This document shows, piece by piece, positions 12,516 through 19,824 of a stretch of DNA of 21,139 nucleotides. The position numbers were made by a program, and so were the translations under genes. The stretch is from a virus, in IMG/VR virus record IMGVR_UViG_3300028608_000714, positions 1 through 21,139 of that record. One strand, written 5' to 3'. Numbering within the stretch: position 1 is the stretch's first letter; every line of letters begins with the position of its first letter. The notes beneath the pieces are model-generated. The model had not been told where the DNA came from. It searched no databases and saw only the letters and a list, made by a program, of their open reading frames with translations.

Positions 12516-15170
12516 TCACGACTCGTGCCGTCCGGTGCCGCGGTCCTTGTGGACGTCGACGCGCCAGAAGTTCTGCTTCTTGTGGCTGTCGACGACCATG
12601 ACGACCTTGTGGTCACCGAAGTAGCGGCCTGCGCGCGCCTTCAGCCAGATGCCCAGCTGGTTGGCGCTCGGCGGCTCGTTGCCCTTCCGCGGCACGTGGT
12701 TGGGCAGGCCCTGGATGAGCGCCCCCGTAGAGAGGGGCTCAGTGCCGTAGGTCTCCCGCCACATCTCCAGGAAGAGGGACCACTCCTGCAGTTCGTCGTC
12801 CTGGTCGCGGGCCTCGGTGCGGTCGGCCATCCAGCCTTCGACGCCGAGGAAGTCGAGCAGGCCGGCCATGAGGCTGGCCCACTCGCTGTAGTCGCCTTTG
12901 CGGACGCGGACCTGGGGCGTCCCCGCGGCGACCCAGGCCCGGACGAGCGTGACGAGCGCGGCGACCAGGGTGGAGGCGTTCTTGCGAAGCCACGGCCGGA
13001 GGTCGCCGATGGTGAAGTTGTCGCGCTGGTCGGGGTCGGGGCAGTCGGGGTCCAGGCGGACCCAGAGGACGCGGCGGCCGTTGTCCCCGCCGGTGCGGAG
13101 CGCGTTGCCGGTGACGATCCACAGCCGGTCGTTCGGCATGCTGACCTTCGACGTAGCGCCGAGCACGCGGTCTCCCCACACCTCGTTGGTCAGGAGCGCG
13201 GACAGGACCGGGCTCTTGATGACGGAGCCGTTGGGGAGGTTGTCGAGGACGACGACGGGCTGCCCGGTGCCGTACAGCTGCGTAGTGATGCTCTTCCGCA
13301 GCTCGGTGTCGTTCTCGGGCCAAGCGGTGTCGGCGATGCCGTAGGCGTGCCGGAAGATGTCTTTCAGCAGGCTCTTGCCGGATCCGGCCGCAGTCGCGGT
13401 GATCACGAACATGGGCGTCGGCCCGTGGAAGTACGGGCGCAGGATCGGCGTGAGCAGGGCGCCGAGGTAGTGCGCGCGGTCGCTGGCCGCGACCCAGGGG
13501 AAGTCCTTCAGGACCTGGTCGAGGACGATGCCCTTGGCCCTGTCGAGGCTGTCGCGGGTCACCTGCGGGGCGAGGCGGCGCAGCGGCACCCTCGGCTCGA
13601 GGTACAGGCCCGTCGTCCGGTCGTAGCCGAGGGAGTCGAGCAGTGTGCCGTCGGGTCGGATCACGGGCGACGTGACGATGCCGCGCAGGATGGGCAGGGG
13701 CCAGGACTTGCGGCCGAGGATCGTGGAGCAGCTCTTGGGCATGAGCAGCTCGCGTTCTTCCTCCAGCTGCTCGGTGAGCGGGTTGCGCTTCACGGTGAAG
13801 CTGGAGACGTGGTCGGCGAGGTAGGCCCGCAGGTTGTCGGTGCCGAGCTGCTGGACGATCGGGTCGTCGTTGTCGTCGCGGTAGACCCAGCAGGGGCCGC
13901 CGGACCGGGTGTACAGGTCGGGCAGGCGGCCGTCCTTCATGAGCTGGAGTACTCCGTCGATGGCGTCGGCCTCGTTGGTGATGTCCAGGTCGGGGCGGGA
14001 GGAGACGGACCGCAGCTGCGGGCCGCCCTCGAACTGCTCCTGGGCGTCGGGGGCGTGGTCCGGGTCCAGCGCGGACGAGCCGTCGGCGAAGTGCTGCGCG
14101 GGCACGGACGAAAGCCGCCGGCGGGGCGGCTCGGTGCCGTACCCGTTGCGGCGCAGCTCGGCCGCCGCGGCCTTGAAGTTCCCGCGGTGTTCGAGCAGCG
14201 TGTACGCGCCGAACTTGGAGTACGGCACGTCAGCCTGGAACTCCGAACCGGTGGCGAACACCCACAGCCGGTCTTTCTCCGGGTCACGGCCGGTGGTGGC
14301 CTTGATGCCTCCGACGCCGTCCGCCCACCCCCAGTAAGTGGTGTGACCGCGCGTGATGATGGGCCGGAAGTTCCCGCGAAGGATGTCCGCCCAGTCCGCG
14401 CGGGCCTCGAAGTCCTCGCCAGGGCGCAGGCCGCCGCCGGGCAGCGGCTCCTGCGGCTTGGGCGCGGTCTTCGGCGCCTCGGGCACGGGCATCTGGTCGA
14501 CCATCCGGCAGATGTCCCGGATGGCGTCCATGGTGTCGCCGTCGATGACAGGGATGCCGGCGGGCGACCCGGCGACGCGGACGTATGGCCGACCGGAGGC
14601 GTGCACCGGGCCGCTGGACGGCTCGACCAGGCCGTATCCGCCCTCGCCGCGCGTTTCGATCAGAGGCCGTACGATCTTCGTGTTCGGCTTCTCGGCGATA
14701 CGCTGACGCTCGGAGGCGTCCCACTCGTCTTCCCGGGCCAGCCGCTGAGCCAGCTTCCGGTTCGGGGGGACGGCGGCGCCATCGAGGCGGATGCGGTAGT
14801 GCCGGCCGCCGGAGGGCGACTCCGTCACCCAGCCGTTCAGGATCGCGTGCCATGCCTCGCTGACGCGGGGGCCGGACGCCTCCATGATCTCGGTGACCTC
14901 GTCCAACAGGCCTTCGCGGATAGCGAGGCCCTCGAACTCGATCAGCTCGACGGCACCGGACACCGCGCCGTAGACGACGGCGATGCCGCGGGGCCGGTCG
15001 CCGCCGAACCACGTGTCGTGATCGGCGGGAGTGGTCCGGTCCACCTTGTACTGCAGCCAGGACACGGCCGGCTTCTTGCTGCCGTCGGCCTTGATGGGGA
15101 GGACGCACAGGCCAGCGTCGTGCAGCTCGCGGGCGGCGGCCCGGAGGTCGGTGGGCTGTGAGTCGGTCAA
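12516..15170 (-). CDS. Bifunctional primase-polymerase (Prim-Pol) with D5-like helicase domain
   Basis: The TTG start at 15170 has GGGAG upstream and overlaps the previous stop (TTGA), giving 884 aa. Residues 10-130 resemble Prim-Pol: LCVLPIKADGSKKPAVSW, GIAVVYGAVSGAVELIEFEG with an E-F-E (78-80) where D-x-D is usual, and SPSGGRHYR (119-126) with His124. A central region follows. The C-terminal half is an SF3/D5-like ATPase: TATAAGSGKS (Lys599), VVVLDNLPNG (Asp643), and TGNAL with RR further on as sensor and arginine finger. Prim-Pol proteins of AICEs and phages prime and may extend DNA at the element's origin; the iteron field begins directly downstream. No separate replicase gene is in the window, so host polymerase is presumably used. 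Confidence 0.9.
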   Translation of the reverse strand: MTDSQPTDLRAAARELHDAGLCVLPIKADGSKKPAVSWLQYKVDRTTPADHDTWFGGDRPRGIAVVYGAVSGAVELIEFEGLAIREGLLDEVTEIMEASGPRVSEAWHAILNGWVTESPSGGRHYRIRLDGAAVPPNRKLAQRLAREDEWDASERQRIAEKPNTKIVRPLIETRGEGGYGLVEPSSGPVHASGRPYVRVAGSPAGIPVIDGDTMDAIRDICRMVDQMPVPEAPKTAPKPQEPLPGGGLRPGEDFEARADWADILRGNFRPIITRGHTTYWGWADGVGGIKATTGRDPEKDRLWVFATGSEFQADVPYSKFGAYTLLEHRGNFKAAAAELRRNGYGTEPPRRRLSSVPAQHFADGSSALDPDHAPDAQEQFEGGPQLRSVSSRPDLDITNEADAIDGVLQLMKDGRLPDLYTRSGGPCWVYRDDNDDPIVQQLGTDNLRAYLADHVSSFTVKRNPLTEQLEEERELLMPKSCSTILGRKSWPLPILRGIVTSPVIRPDGTLLDSLGYDRTTGLYLEPRVPLRRLAPQVTRDSLDRAKGIVLDQVLKDFPWVAASDRAHYLGALLTPILRPYFHGPTPMFVITATAAGSGKSLLKDIFRHAYGIADTAWPENDTELRKSITTQLYGTGQPVVVLDNLPNGSVIKSPVLSALLTNEVWGDRVLGATSKVSMPNDRLWIVTGNALRTGGDNGRRVLWVRLDPDCPDPDQRDNFTIGDLRPWLRKNASTLVAALVTLVRAWVAAGTPQVRVRKGDYSEWASLMAGLLDFLGVEGWMADRTEARDQDDELQEWSLFLEMWRETYGTEPLSTGALIQGLPNHVPRKGNEPPSANQLGIWLKARAGRYFGDHKVVMVVDSHKKQNFWRVDVHKDRGTGRHES

Positions 15171-15445
15171 CGGGTGCTCCCGTGGTACTTGGAAAGGTGG
15201 TACGCCTTGATGCCGTCGACGAAGGCGGCGACTCCGCCGGGCCCGCGCGGTGCGGGATTCCCGTCCTCGCCCTTCACGCGGTCGCTCGCGCAGACCGGGC
15301 CTTCCAGGCGGTGCGGGCAGCCGGGGCGCAGGCACTCGTACCTGGCTCGCTGCCCGTCCAGGTCGACGAACAGGGCGCCCTCGAAGGGCTCCGGGGCGGC
15401 CGCGCGGGCCCGGGACACCCCGGGCCGCGCGGCGGTGGCGGTCAA
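15167..15445 (-). CDS. Small zinc-finger-like protein, 92 aa
   Basis: A TTG start at 15445 overlaps the previous stop (TTGA), and the stop overlaps the Prim-Pol start in the same way, so all three genes are translationally coupled. The C-terminal two-thirds contains ECLRPGCPHRLEGPVC and ends DGIKAYHLSKYHGSTR, a possible Cys/His zinc site. The first 20 residues are Ala/Arg/Pro-rich and may lie outside the folded part; a GTG ten codons in is an alternative start. As the immediate partner of the primase gene it may be a replication accessory factor or DNA-binding protein. Family not recognised. Confidence 0.65.
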   Translation of the reverse strand: MTATAARPGVSRARAAAPEPFEGALFVDLDGQRARYECLRPGCPHRLEGPVCASDRVKGEDGNPAPRGPGGVAAFVDGIKAYHLSKYHGSTR

Positions 15446-15918
15446 CTGCCCGCCTTGTCGGCGACGCGGGCGGCCCAGTCCTCGACCGCCTCGACGTACC
15501 CGGACGCGACGGAGGCCTGGAAGCTGGCGGCCAGCTGCTCTTCCTCCTCCAGCTCGGCGATCGCGGCGCGCAGCTGCTTGAGGACGACGCGAGGGCTCAG
15601 CGCTCGGGGCACGATGGCGAGCCCGCCGGTGGCGGTCCAGATGACGTGCAGCTCGGTGGGCTGGTCGACGGCGCGGGTGGTGTGCAGCGTCAGGCCGTGG
15701 GCGCTGCTGAGGGCCCGGATCTCCTCGCGGGCCAGCGCGTCGATGACGCGTCCGAAGACGGCGTCGGGGTCGCCGTGCTGGACGATCAGTTCGGCGACGA
15801 GGTCAAGGAACTCGGCGACGGCCGGTTCCGCGTCCTGCTTCGCGGTCTCGATGTCGGTGAGGGCGCGCATCACGGTCGCGCTGGGCGACGGTGTGCGGGT
15901 CGTGGGAAGCTCAGGCAT
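15442..15918 (-). CDS. Hypothetical 158-aa protein
   Basis: ATG 15918 lies 15 bp after the Xis-like gene. The product is acidic and helical (DIETAKQDAEPAVAEFLDLV; later KQLRAAIAELEEEEQLAASF, likely a coiled coil), with a central stretch TELHVIWTATGGLAIVPRAL that looks like beta strands. There are no Cys pairs, membrane segments or catalytic motifs. It is cotranscribed with the regulators and the Prim-Pol gene. Function unknown. Confidence 0.65.
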   Translation of the reverse strand: MPELPTTRTPSPSATVMRALTDIETAKQDAEPAVAEFLDLVAELIVQHGDPDAVFGRVIDALAREEIRALSSAHGLTLHTTRAVDQPTELHVIWTATGGLAIVPRALSPRVVLKQLRAAIAELEEEEQLAASFQASVASGYVEAVEDWAARVADKAGS

Positions 15919-15933
15919 GAGCGGACCCCGTCT

Positions 15934-16248
15934 CTACTTGCTGGTGGGTGCGGGCTGCTCGGTAGATGGCGCCCCCGGCTGGACCCCGGGGGCGTCGTCG
16001 TTGGTGGCCGCTGCCGACTGGACCTCGGCGGCGACGAACTGGGAGAGGCCCATGTAGGCCAGGAGTTCCGTCTTGCGGACGCGGAAGGCGCGGCCGAAGC
16101 GGATGACCTCGACGGGGAACTCGCCCTTGTCGATGAGGTCGTAGCCGAGGGTCTCGCCGATGTTGAGGGCGGAGAACGCCTCGCGCGCCGAGGGCATCGC
16201 GGGCAGCGCCACGACCTGTGCGAGCGTCATGGGGGCGGCGGTCGTCAT
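15934..16248 (-). CDS. Excisionase-like DNA-binding protein, 104 aa
   Basis: The core MPSAREAFSALNIGETLGYDLI, then KGEFPVEVIRFGRAFRVRKTELLAYMG, is the winged helix typical of AICE and phage Xis proteins: a helix-turn-helix with a GYxLI turn, then the V-IR-GR-x-x-RV wing. The C-terminal 30 residues are low-complexity. ATG 16248 overlaps the preceding stop (ATGA). Xis bends DNA at the att site and steers the integrase to excision. Here the gene is not beside int but inside the leftward replication operon, so excision would be tied to replication. A transcriptional regulator of the same fold is the alternative. Confidence 0.75.
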   Translation of the reverse strand: MTTAAPMTLAQVVALPAMPSAREAFSALNIGETLGYDLIDKGEFPVEVIRFGRAFRVRKTELLAYMGLSQFVAAEVQSAAATNDDAPGVQPGAPSTEQPAPTSK

Positions 16249-16538
16249 ATGACCACCTGCTGTGCGGGCTGTGCGGGGATGAGGGTCCGGCCGGCGCGCT
16301 CCATCGGTATCCACAGCACCAGCAGGTCGACGCCGAGCCGCGCCGCGATCTTCCGGGCCTTGTGCTCGGGGACGACGCGCTGCGCGCCGGTCATGAGGTT
16401 GCCGATCGTGCCGTGGGCGACGCCGGCGGCCTCGGCGAGTTCGCGGCTGGTGACGGCGTCACCGGTGCCGGTGCGCTCCATGAGGAGCTTGAGTCGGTCG
16501 CCGCTGACGACCGCGTACAGGCTGGGGGTTTCGCTCAC
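16245..16538 (-). CDS. XRE (Cro/CI-like) regulator, 97 aa
   Basis: A helix-turn-helix is visible at about residues 28-55, TSRELAEAAGVAHGTIGNLMTG, followed by EHKARKIAARLGVDLLVLW, the usual end of an XRE domain. The GTG start at 16538 follows GAGGTGA at a proper distance; ATG 16565, nine codons upstream, has no ribosome-binding site. It is the first gene of the leftward Xis/Prim-Pol operon and is transcribed away from the XRE gene at 16808. That arrangement matches a Cro/CI-type switch; activators that start replication in this position (Pra in pSAM2) are a known parallel. Whether it activates or represses cannot be told. Confidence 0.8.
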   Translation of the reverse strand: MSETPSLYAVVSGDRLKLLMERTGTGDAVTSRELAEAAGVAHGTIGNLMTGAQRVVPEHKARKIAARLGVDLLVLWIPMERAGRTLIPAQPAQQVVI

Positions 16539-16600
16539 TTTCACCTCGCGTGACGTTTCTTTCATCGCGCTGAACGGCGATGGGATGAGCTTTGCATGAG

Positions 16601-16617
16601 CTGAACGCTTTGTCCAG
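16601..16617. promoter_or_regulatory. Putative operator, leftward (replication) promoter side
   Basis: CTGAAC-GCTTT-GTCCAG repeats the dyad at 6401-6417 with a different spacer. It lies in the 269-bp gap between the divergent regulator genes, 63 bp ahead of the leftward start at 16538, and probably controls the Xis/Prim-Pol operon. Confidence 0.6.
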
Positions 16618-16691
16618 CAGTCTGAAAGTTCGAAGCGTGCGGCGGTAATCAGTCAATGACTCAGAGCGACCTGGCGTGATCACTCCACTTG

Positions 16692-16708
16692 CTGAACAAT
16701 TCGTGCAG
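16692..16708. promoter_or_regulatory. Putative operator, rightward (repressor) side
   Basis: CTGAAC-AATTC-GTGCAG keeps one perfect half-site and a weaker second one. It is 115 bp ahead of the rightward start at 16808. A possible -35, TTGACC, is at 16730-16735, but no good -10 is seen. The position suits autoregulation by the repressor. Confidence 0.42.
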
Positions 16709-16807
16709 TGAGTGGAATGAACGGTGCTGTTGACCTGCTCGTATATCCCAGCGGGCTACTCAGACCTTGAACACCTTTTGACTACCTCTGACCACAGGAG
16801 TGGCAGG

Positions 16808-17239
16808 ATGACCCCCATGACCCCCACAGGCATGTCTCATGACGACGCAGCTCAGGAGCCTGAACGGCGCCAGTTCGCAGACTTGGTCCGCCGGCGCCGC
16901 GCAGAGCTGAATGAAGGCCTGGATGCTTTCGCCGCGAAGGCGGTGGATCCGGTCTCCGGGGCCCGGGTGAAGCGGGGGTGGATCTACCGCCTGGAGACAG
17001 GGGAACCGGTCACTCCACCTGTTTTTGAAGAGTTGCGCGCCTTGGCGGCGGCGTGTGAACTCCCGGTGGAGGCGTTGCAGGACGCGGCGGGCAGTCAGTT
17101 CCACGGCGTGGACCCTGTGGTCTCCGGGTCGTCTGAAGCCCGCGCGTATGTACGGAAGTTGGACCAACTTCCGGCGGCTCAGAGAGACCAGTTGCTGAGA
17201 CTGATCGACACGCTAACCCCACCCTCTTCCCGGGACTGA
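16808..17239 (+). CDS. XRE-family repressor-like regulator, 143 aa
   Basis: ATG 16808 follows AGGAGTGGCAGG; an in-frame upstream extension to 16724 has no such site. The N-terminal domain (about residues 20-92) looks like a lambda repressor-type domain: RQFADLVRRRRAELNEGLDAFAAKAV, then RGWIYRLETGEPVTPP, then FEELRALAAACELPVEAL. The C-terminal part ends in a helix (ARAYVRKLDQLPAAQRDQLL) that could mediate dimerisation. It is transcribed away from the replication operon, with three candidate dyads in or linked to the gap, and it ends in a hairpin. It is the best candidate for the master repressor keeping the element integrated and silent. Confidence 0.78.
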   Translation: MTPMTPTGMSHDDAAQEPERRQFADLVRRRRAELNEGLDAFAAKAVDPVSGARVKRGWIYRLETGEPVTPPVFEELRALAAACELPVEALQDAAGSQFHGVDPVVSGSSEARAYVRKLDQLPAAQRDQLLRLIDTLTPPSSRD

Positions 17240-17241
17240 GC

Positions 17242-17261
17242 GATGCATTCCCCTATGCATC
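17242..17261. repeat. 7-bp inverted repeat after the repressor gene
   Basis: GATGCAT and ATGCATC face each other across 6 nt, starting 3 bp past the repressor stop. It could be the first of two terminator stems or a binding site. Confidence 0.4.
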
Positions 17262-17266
17262 ACACC

Positions 17267-17305
17267 GGGTGACAGGCGCGAACCGCCTGTAGACGCCTGT
17301 TACCC
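17267..17305 (+). terminator. Terminator of the repressor gene
   Basis: GGGTGACAGGCG (17267-17278) pairs with CGCCTGTTACCC (17294-17305), giving 11 Watson-Crick pairs and one G-U pair around a 15-nt loop. It separates the repressor gene from the integrase region. Confidence 0.55.
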
Positions 17306-17318
17306 GTGGTGCGATCAT

Positions 17319-17615
17319 GTGCCAACACCTTTGGCAGGAAGGGTGCTGGTCCAATGCGAAAATCGAACACGTGATCGGTTGGGGGCGGTGGCATTGCAGC
17401 AACAGCACGGCCGGGTTTGGTTTTTCTTCAGCGACGACGTACCCCCTGATGGGGACCTGATGATCCCCATCGTGAACGAGCACGGTCTGGCCATCGCTGT
17501 GAGACCGAATGCGGGGTTGGAACAGGCGATGCTCGACGATCTGAACAGGGTCGCCGACCATGTAGTGGGGGTCGGTCTCGCGCACCTGAATGTGAGTGCG
17601 CTCTTGGCCTCCTGA
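17319..17615 (+). CDS. Hypothetical 98-aa protein upstream of int
   Basis: The frame opens at a GTG at 17319 and ends 16 bp before the integrase start. The product contains RVWFFFSDDVPPDGDLMIPIV and VNEHGLAIAVRPNAGLEQAML, which read like a small alpha/beta fold. The ribosome-binding site is weak (a GGTG tract), so the start is uncertain. The codon pattern is somewhat less GC-biased than in neighbouring genes, and no homologue comes to mind. Its position could mean cotranscription with int. Confidence 0.5.
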   Translation: MPTPLAGRVLVQCENRTRDRLGAVALQQQHGRVWFFFSDDVPPDGDLMIPIVNEHGLAIAVRPNAGLEQAMLDDLNRVADHVVGVGLAHLNVSALLAS

Positions 17616-17631
17616 GCGAGAGGAGCGAGCC

Positions 17632-19287
17632 ATGCCGTCAGCACGCCGGGCAGGCAGCATCTACCGACGCTGCGAGTGCCGCGGCGAGGACGGCAAACTG
17701 CTGGGGGCCTCGTGCCCGAAGCTGAAGCGTAAGAGCCACGGCACCGTAGCGGTCCGCCAGGAACTACCGCCGGACGCCGCGGGGAAGCGCAGAACATGGA
17801 GACGCACCGGTTACGGCAGCGTCGCGGAGGCTCAGGGCGACCTCTCCCGCCTACAGGCCATTCTCGACCTCCCCGGTGACGATCCCGCTGAACAGCAGCG
17901 CGTGGGCGATCTACTCGCCGACATCGCCCGGCGCCGCGCCGATATCCCCCAGGCCGCAGAGGTGCAGCGGCGCTTGGGCGTGGGCATTCCGCTCGACGGC
18001 ACCACGACCGTGGGCGAGTGGCTCGACCGGTGGATGGCCGGCAAGAAGACCAGGAGCACGACGCTCGCGGGCTATCGCTCGCACATCAGAGTCCACCTGA
18101 AGCCACGGATCGGACACCTCCGCCTCGACAGGCTGTCGGTCGGCCACGTCCAGGAGATGTTCGACGCCATCGCTGACGAGTCGGACGTCATCCGTGCCGA
18201 GAATCAGGCTCGCCGCGAGCAAGAGGCACGGGCGAAGTGGACGATGCCGGGACGGCCACCGGCCGCGGCGCGCGAGCGCTTGGCCGCCGAGCGCGAGAAG
18301 TTGGCCGCGATGAAGCCGTACCGGAAGGCCAACGGGCCAGCCACACGCCACGCGATCCGCCGCACGCTGCGCACGGCGCTGAACAAGGCGATCGCCGAGC
18401 AGCTCATCACCTTCAACGCAGCGAAGCACGTCGAACTCGGCAGTTCCGCGCGCCCGAAGGGCCTGCTGTGGACGGCTGAGCGCATCAGCCGGTGGAGGGA
18501 CACCGGCGTGGTCCCCAGCCCCGTCATGGTCTGGAGCCCCGAGCAGCTGGGCGCGTTCCTCGACGCAGCTGAGGAATACCCGCTGTACGCCTTCTTTCAC
18601 CTGGTCGCGCACCATGGCCTCCGCCGAGGTGAGGGCGTCGGCGCGGATTGGGCACACGTACACCTGGACGTCGACCCGCCGCGTATCGACGTGCTCACCG
18701 AGATCGTGGTGGACGGCTGGACGCCGATCGAAACGCAGCCCAAGACGGACAGCAGCATGGCGTCGGTGATGCTCGACCGGGAGACCGTGGCCGTGCTGCG
18801 CGAGCATCGTGCCCGCCAGGAGGCTGCGCGTGCGGCACGCCTGGCCGCCGGGCAGACCTGGGTCGACACCGGCAAGGTCTTCGCGGCCGAGGATGGCAGC
18901 TGGCTCCACCCCGACATCGTGTCCAAGGAGTTCAAGCGGATCGTGGCGGCGGCCGACCTGCCGCCCATCAACCTCCGCGACCTCCGCCACGGCGCGGCCG
19001 CGTTGGTGAAGGCGGCCGGCGGCGACATCGACGACGCCAGTAAGAAGCTGCGGCACAGCACGATCGTGCTGACCGCCGATACGTACATGAGCCTCTTCCA
19101 GGAGTACGAGCAGGACCTGACGGAGCGGGCGGCGGCTGCCGTGCCGCGGGCCCGGCGCGGGCGTGGAACGGCCCCCGGTGCGGGCGCTGTACCGCATCAG
19201 GGGCCGGGTGCACCGCAGCCAGCAGGCGCGGATGCTGATGACACCACGGTACGGGCCAGCACTGACATGGGGGAGTCCTCGGCGTAG
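17632..19287 (+). CDS. int: Tyrosine site-specific integrase
   Basis: The 551-aa product starts at ATG 17632 behind GAGAGGAGCGAG. The N-terminus has a Cys-containing stretch (RRCECRGEDGKLLGASCPKL) common in streptomycete integrases, then a SAM-like core-binding domain (TVGEWLDRWMAGKKTRSTTLAGYRSH region) with a long charged insertion. Catalytic residues of the C-terminal domain are visible: Arg331 (HHGLRRGEG), Lys371 (QPKTDSS), Arg452 (LRDLRHG), His475 (LRHST) and the nucleophile Tyr485 (ADTYMSLF). The first position of the HxxR box is Arg449 rather than His. It integrates the element by recombination at the tRNA core 220 bp downstream. The C-terminal 50 residues are low-complexity. Assignment is firm. 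Confidence 0.95.
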   Translation: MPSARRAGSIYRRCECRGEDGKLLGASCPKLKRKSHGTVAVRQELPPDAAGKRRTWRRTGYGSVAEAQGDLSRLQAILDLPGDDPAEQQRVGDLLADIARRRADIPQAAEVQRRLGVGIPLDGTTTVGEWLDRWMAGKKTRSTTLAGYRSHIRVHLKPRIGHLRLDRLSVGHVQEMFDAIADESDVIRAENQARREQEARAKWTMPGRPPAAARERLAAEREKLAAMKPYRKANGPATRHAIRRTLRTALNKAIAEQLITFNAAKHVELGSSARPKGLLWTAERISRWRDTGVVPSPVMVWSPEQLGAFLDAAEEYPLYAFFHLVAHHGLRRGEGVGADWAHVHLDVDPPRIDVLTEIVVDGWTPIETQPKTDSSMASVMLDRETVAVLREHRARQEAARAARLAAGQTWVDTGKVFAAEDGSWLHPDIVSKEFKRIVAAADLPPINLRDLRHGAAALVKAAGGDIDDASKKLRHSTIVLTADTYMSLFQEYEQDLTERAAAAVPRARRGRGTAPGAGAVPHQGPGAPQPAGADADDTTVRASTDMGESSA

Positions 19288-19303
19288 AATCGTGGGACGG
19301 GCA

Positions 19304-19335
19304 AAGGGCCTCTGACCTGCGGGTCGGGGGCCCTT
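19304..19335 (+). terminator. Terminator of int
   Basis: AAGGGCC (19304-19310) pairs with GGCCCTT (19329-19335), with an inner GACC/GGTC stem. It begins 16 bp past the int stop. Confidence 0.6.
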
Positions 19336-19375
19336 CCTGCTGGCCCCGTGCTGGCCCGGAAGCGGCGTAAGAGCG

Positions 19376-19490
19376 CGGTACGAGACGGTACGAGACACGG
19401 TGAAGGGTGCGCGATAAACGGCCGCTAAACGGCGCTGACCTGCGTAGGGCGGTACGGCGGGCGGTGGTGCGGTACAGGACGGTACGAGCC
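19376..19490. repeat. CGGTACGAGAC repeats, putative integrase arm-type sites
   Basis: CGGTACGAGAC is at 19376-19386 and 19386-19396, CGGTACG at 19450, CGGTACAGGAC at 19470-19480 and CGGTACGAGCC at 19480-19490. They form two tandem pairs at a 10-bp period, one helical turn, plus a single short copy. A second pair, TAAACGGC, is at 19415 and 19426. Tyrosine integrases bind short direct repeats flanking the core, and Xis and host factors bind between them. The location between int and the tRNA core fits. Assignment is by pattern only. Confidence 0.65.
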
Positions 19491-19507
19491 GCCATGAGGG
19501 CTCATCA

Positions 19508-19551
19508 GACTTTTAATCCATTGGTTGTGGGTTCGAGTCCCACAGGGCCTA
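19508..19551 (+). tRNA. 3' fragment of tRNA-Lys(UUU); attachment core (attR or attP)
   Basis: The segment has the anticodon loop CTTTTAA (anticodon UUU), a T-arm GTGGG-TTCGAGT-CCCAC (19527-19543), a 7-nt acceptor strand AGGGCCT and discriminator A. The sequence to its left does not supply the matching 5' half: the anticodon stem would need ATGGA but reads TCAGA, and no D-arm or 5' acceptor strand precedes it. This is what remains at the int-proximal end when an element integrates within a tRNA gene; the restored complete gene should be at the other end, left of this window. Integration into tRNA 3' halves is standard for AICEs. Confidence 0.8.
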
Positions 19552-19557
19552 CGCGCT

Positions 19558-19592
19558 GGACCCCAGCTCACGCAGTAAGTGGGCTGGGGTCC
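19558..19592 (+). terminator. Terminator following the tRNA fragment
   Basis: GGACCCCAGC and GCTGGGGTCC pair perfectly and the stem extends through TCAC/GTGG, to about 14 bp with a 7-nt loop. A short T run follows. It is probably the native terminator of the tRNA-Lys gene. Confidence 0.7.
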
Positions 19593-19618
19593 TGTCCGTT
19601 TTGACCGGTCGTCATGAT

Positions 19619-19640
19619 CCGTAGCTGGCCCGTAGCTGGC
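19619..19640. repeat. Tandem CCGTAGCTGGC repeat
   Basis: CCGTAGCTGGC occurs twice in direct tandem (19619-19629 and 19630-19640). A near match, CCGTGCTGGCCCG, lies on the other side of the core from 19346. It could be a binding site set for integrase or Xis, or chance in GC-rich DNA. Confidence 0.35.
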
Positions 19641-19658
19641 CCGAGAGGTCAGGGAAAT

Positions 19659-19694
19659 GGAAGGGCGGACGCCCGCGAAGGCGTCCGCCCTTCC
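19659..19694. terminator. Strong bidirectional hairpin
   Basis: GGAAGGGCGGACGCC and its exact complement form a perfect 15-bp stem with a 6-nt loop. No gene ends nearby, so it probably blocks read-through from the tRNA or int side. Confidence 0.6.
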
Positions 19695-19779
19695 CTGCGT
19701 CCAGCGTCCTCTCCTGGGGTGCCCTCCCGGGCAGCCGCAACGCCATCGGCAGGCTCACCGGGTGCATCCCCGGAGCCGT

Positions 19780-19824
19780 CAAGATCAAACAAATTAGGTT
19801 GGACCCTAATCCTTTTTGATCTTG
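19780..19824. promoter_or_regulatory. 45-bp A/T-rich nested palindrome upstream of the XRE gene
   Basis: Outer arms CAAGATCAAA (19780-19789) and TTTGATCTTG (19815-19824) are perfect complements. Inner arms ATTAGG (19793-19798) and CCTAAT (19805-19810) are too. It is markedly A/T-rich for this window and ends 20 bp before the GTG of the XRE gene. It is likely the operator/promoter of that gene. Confidence 0.6.

Noticed and set aside
19460-19551. A complete tRNA-Lys gene
   Set aside because: The 5' side of the anticodon stem does not pair and no D-arm or 5' acceptor strand is present, so only the 3' part is a tRNA.
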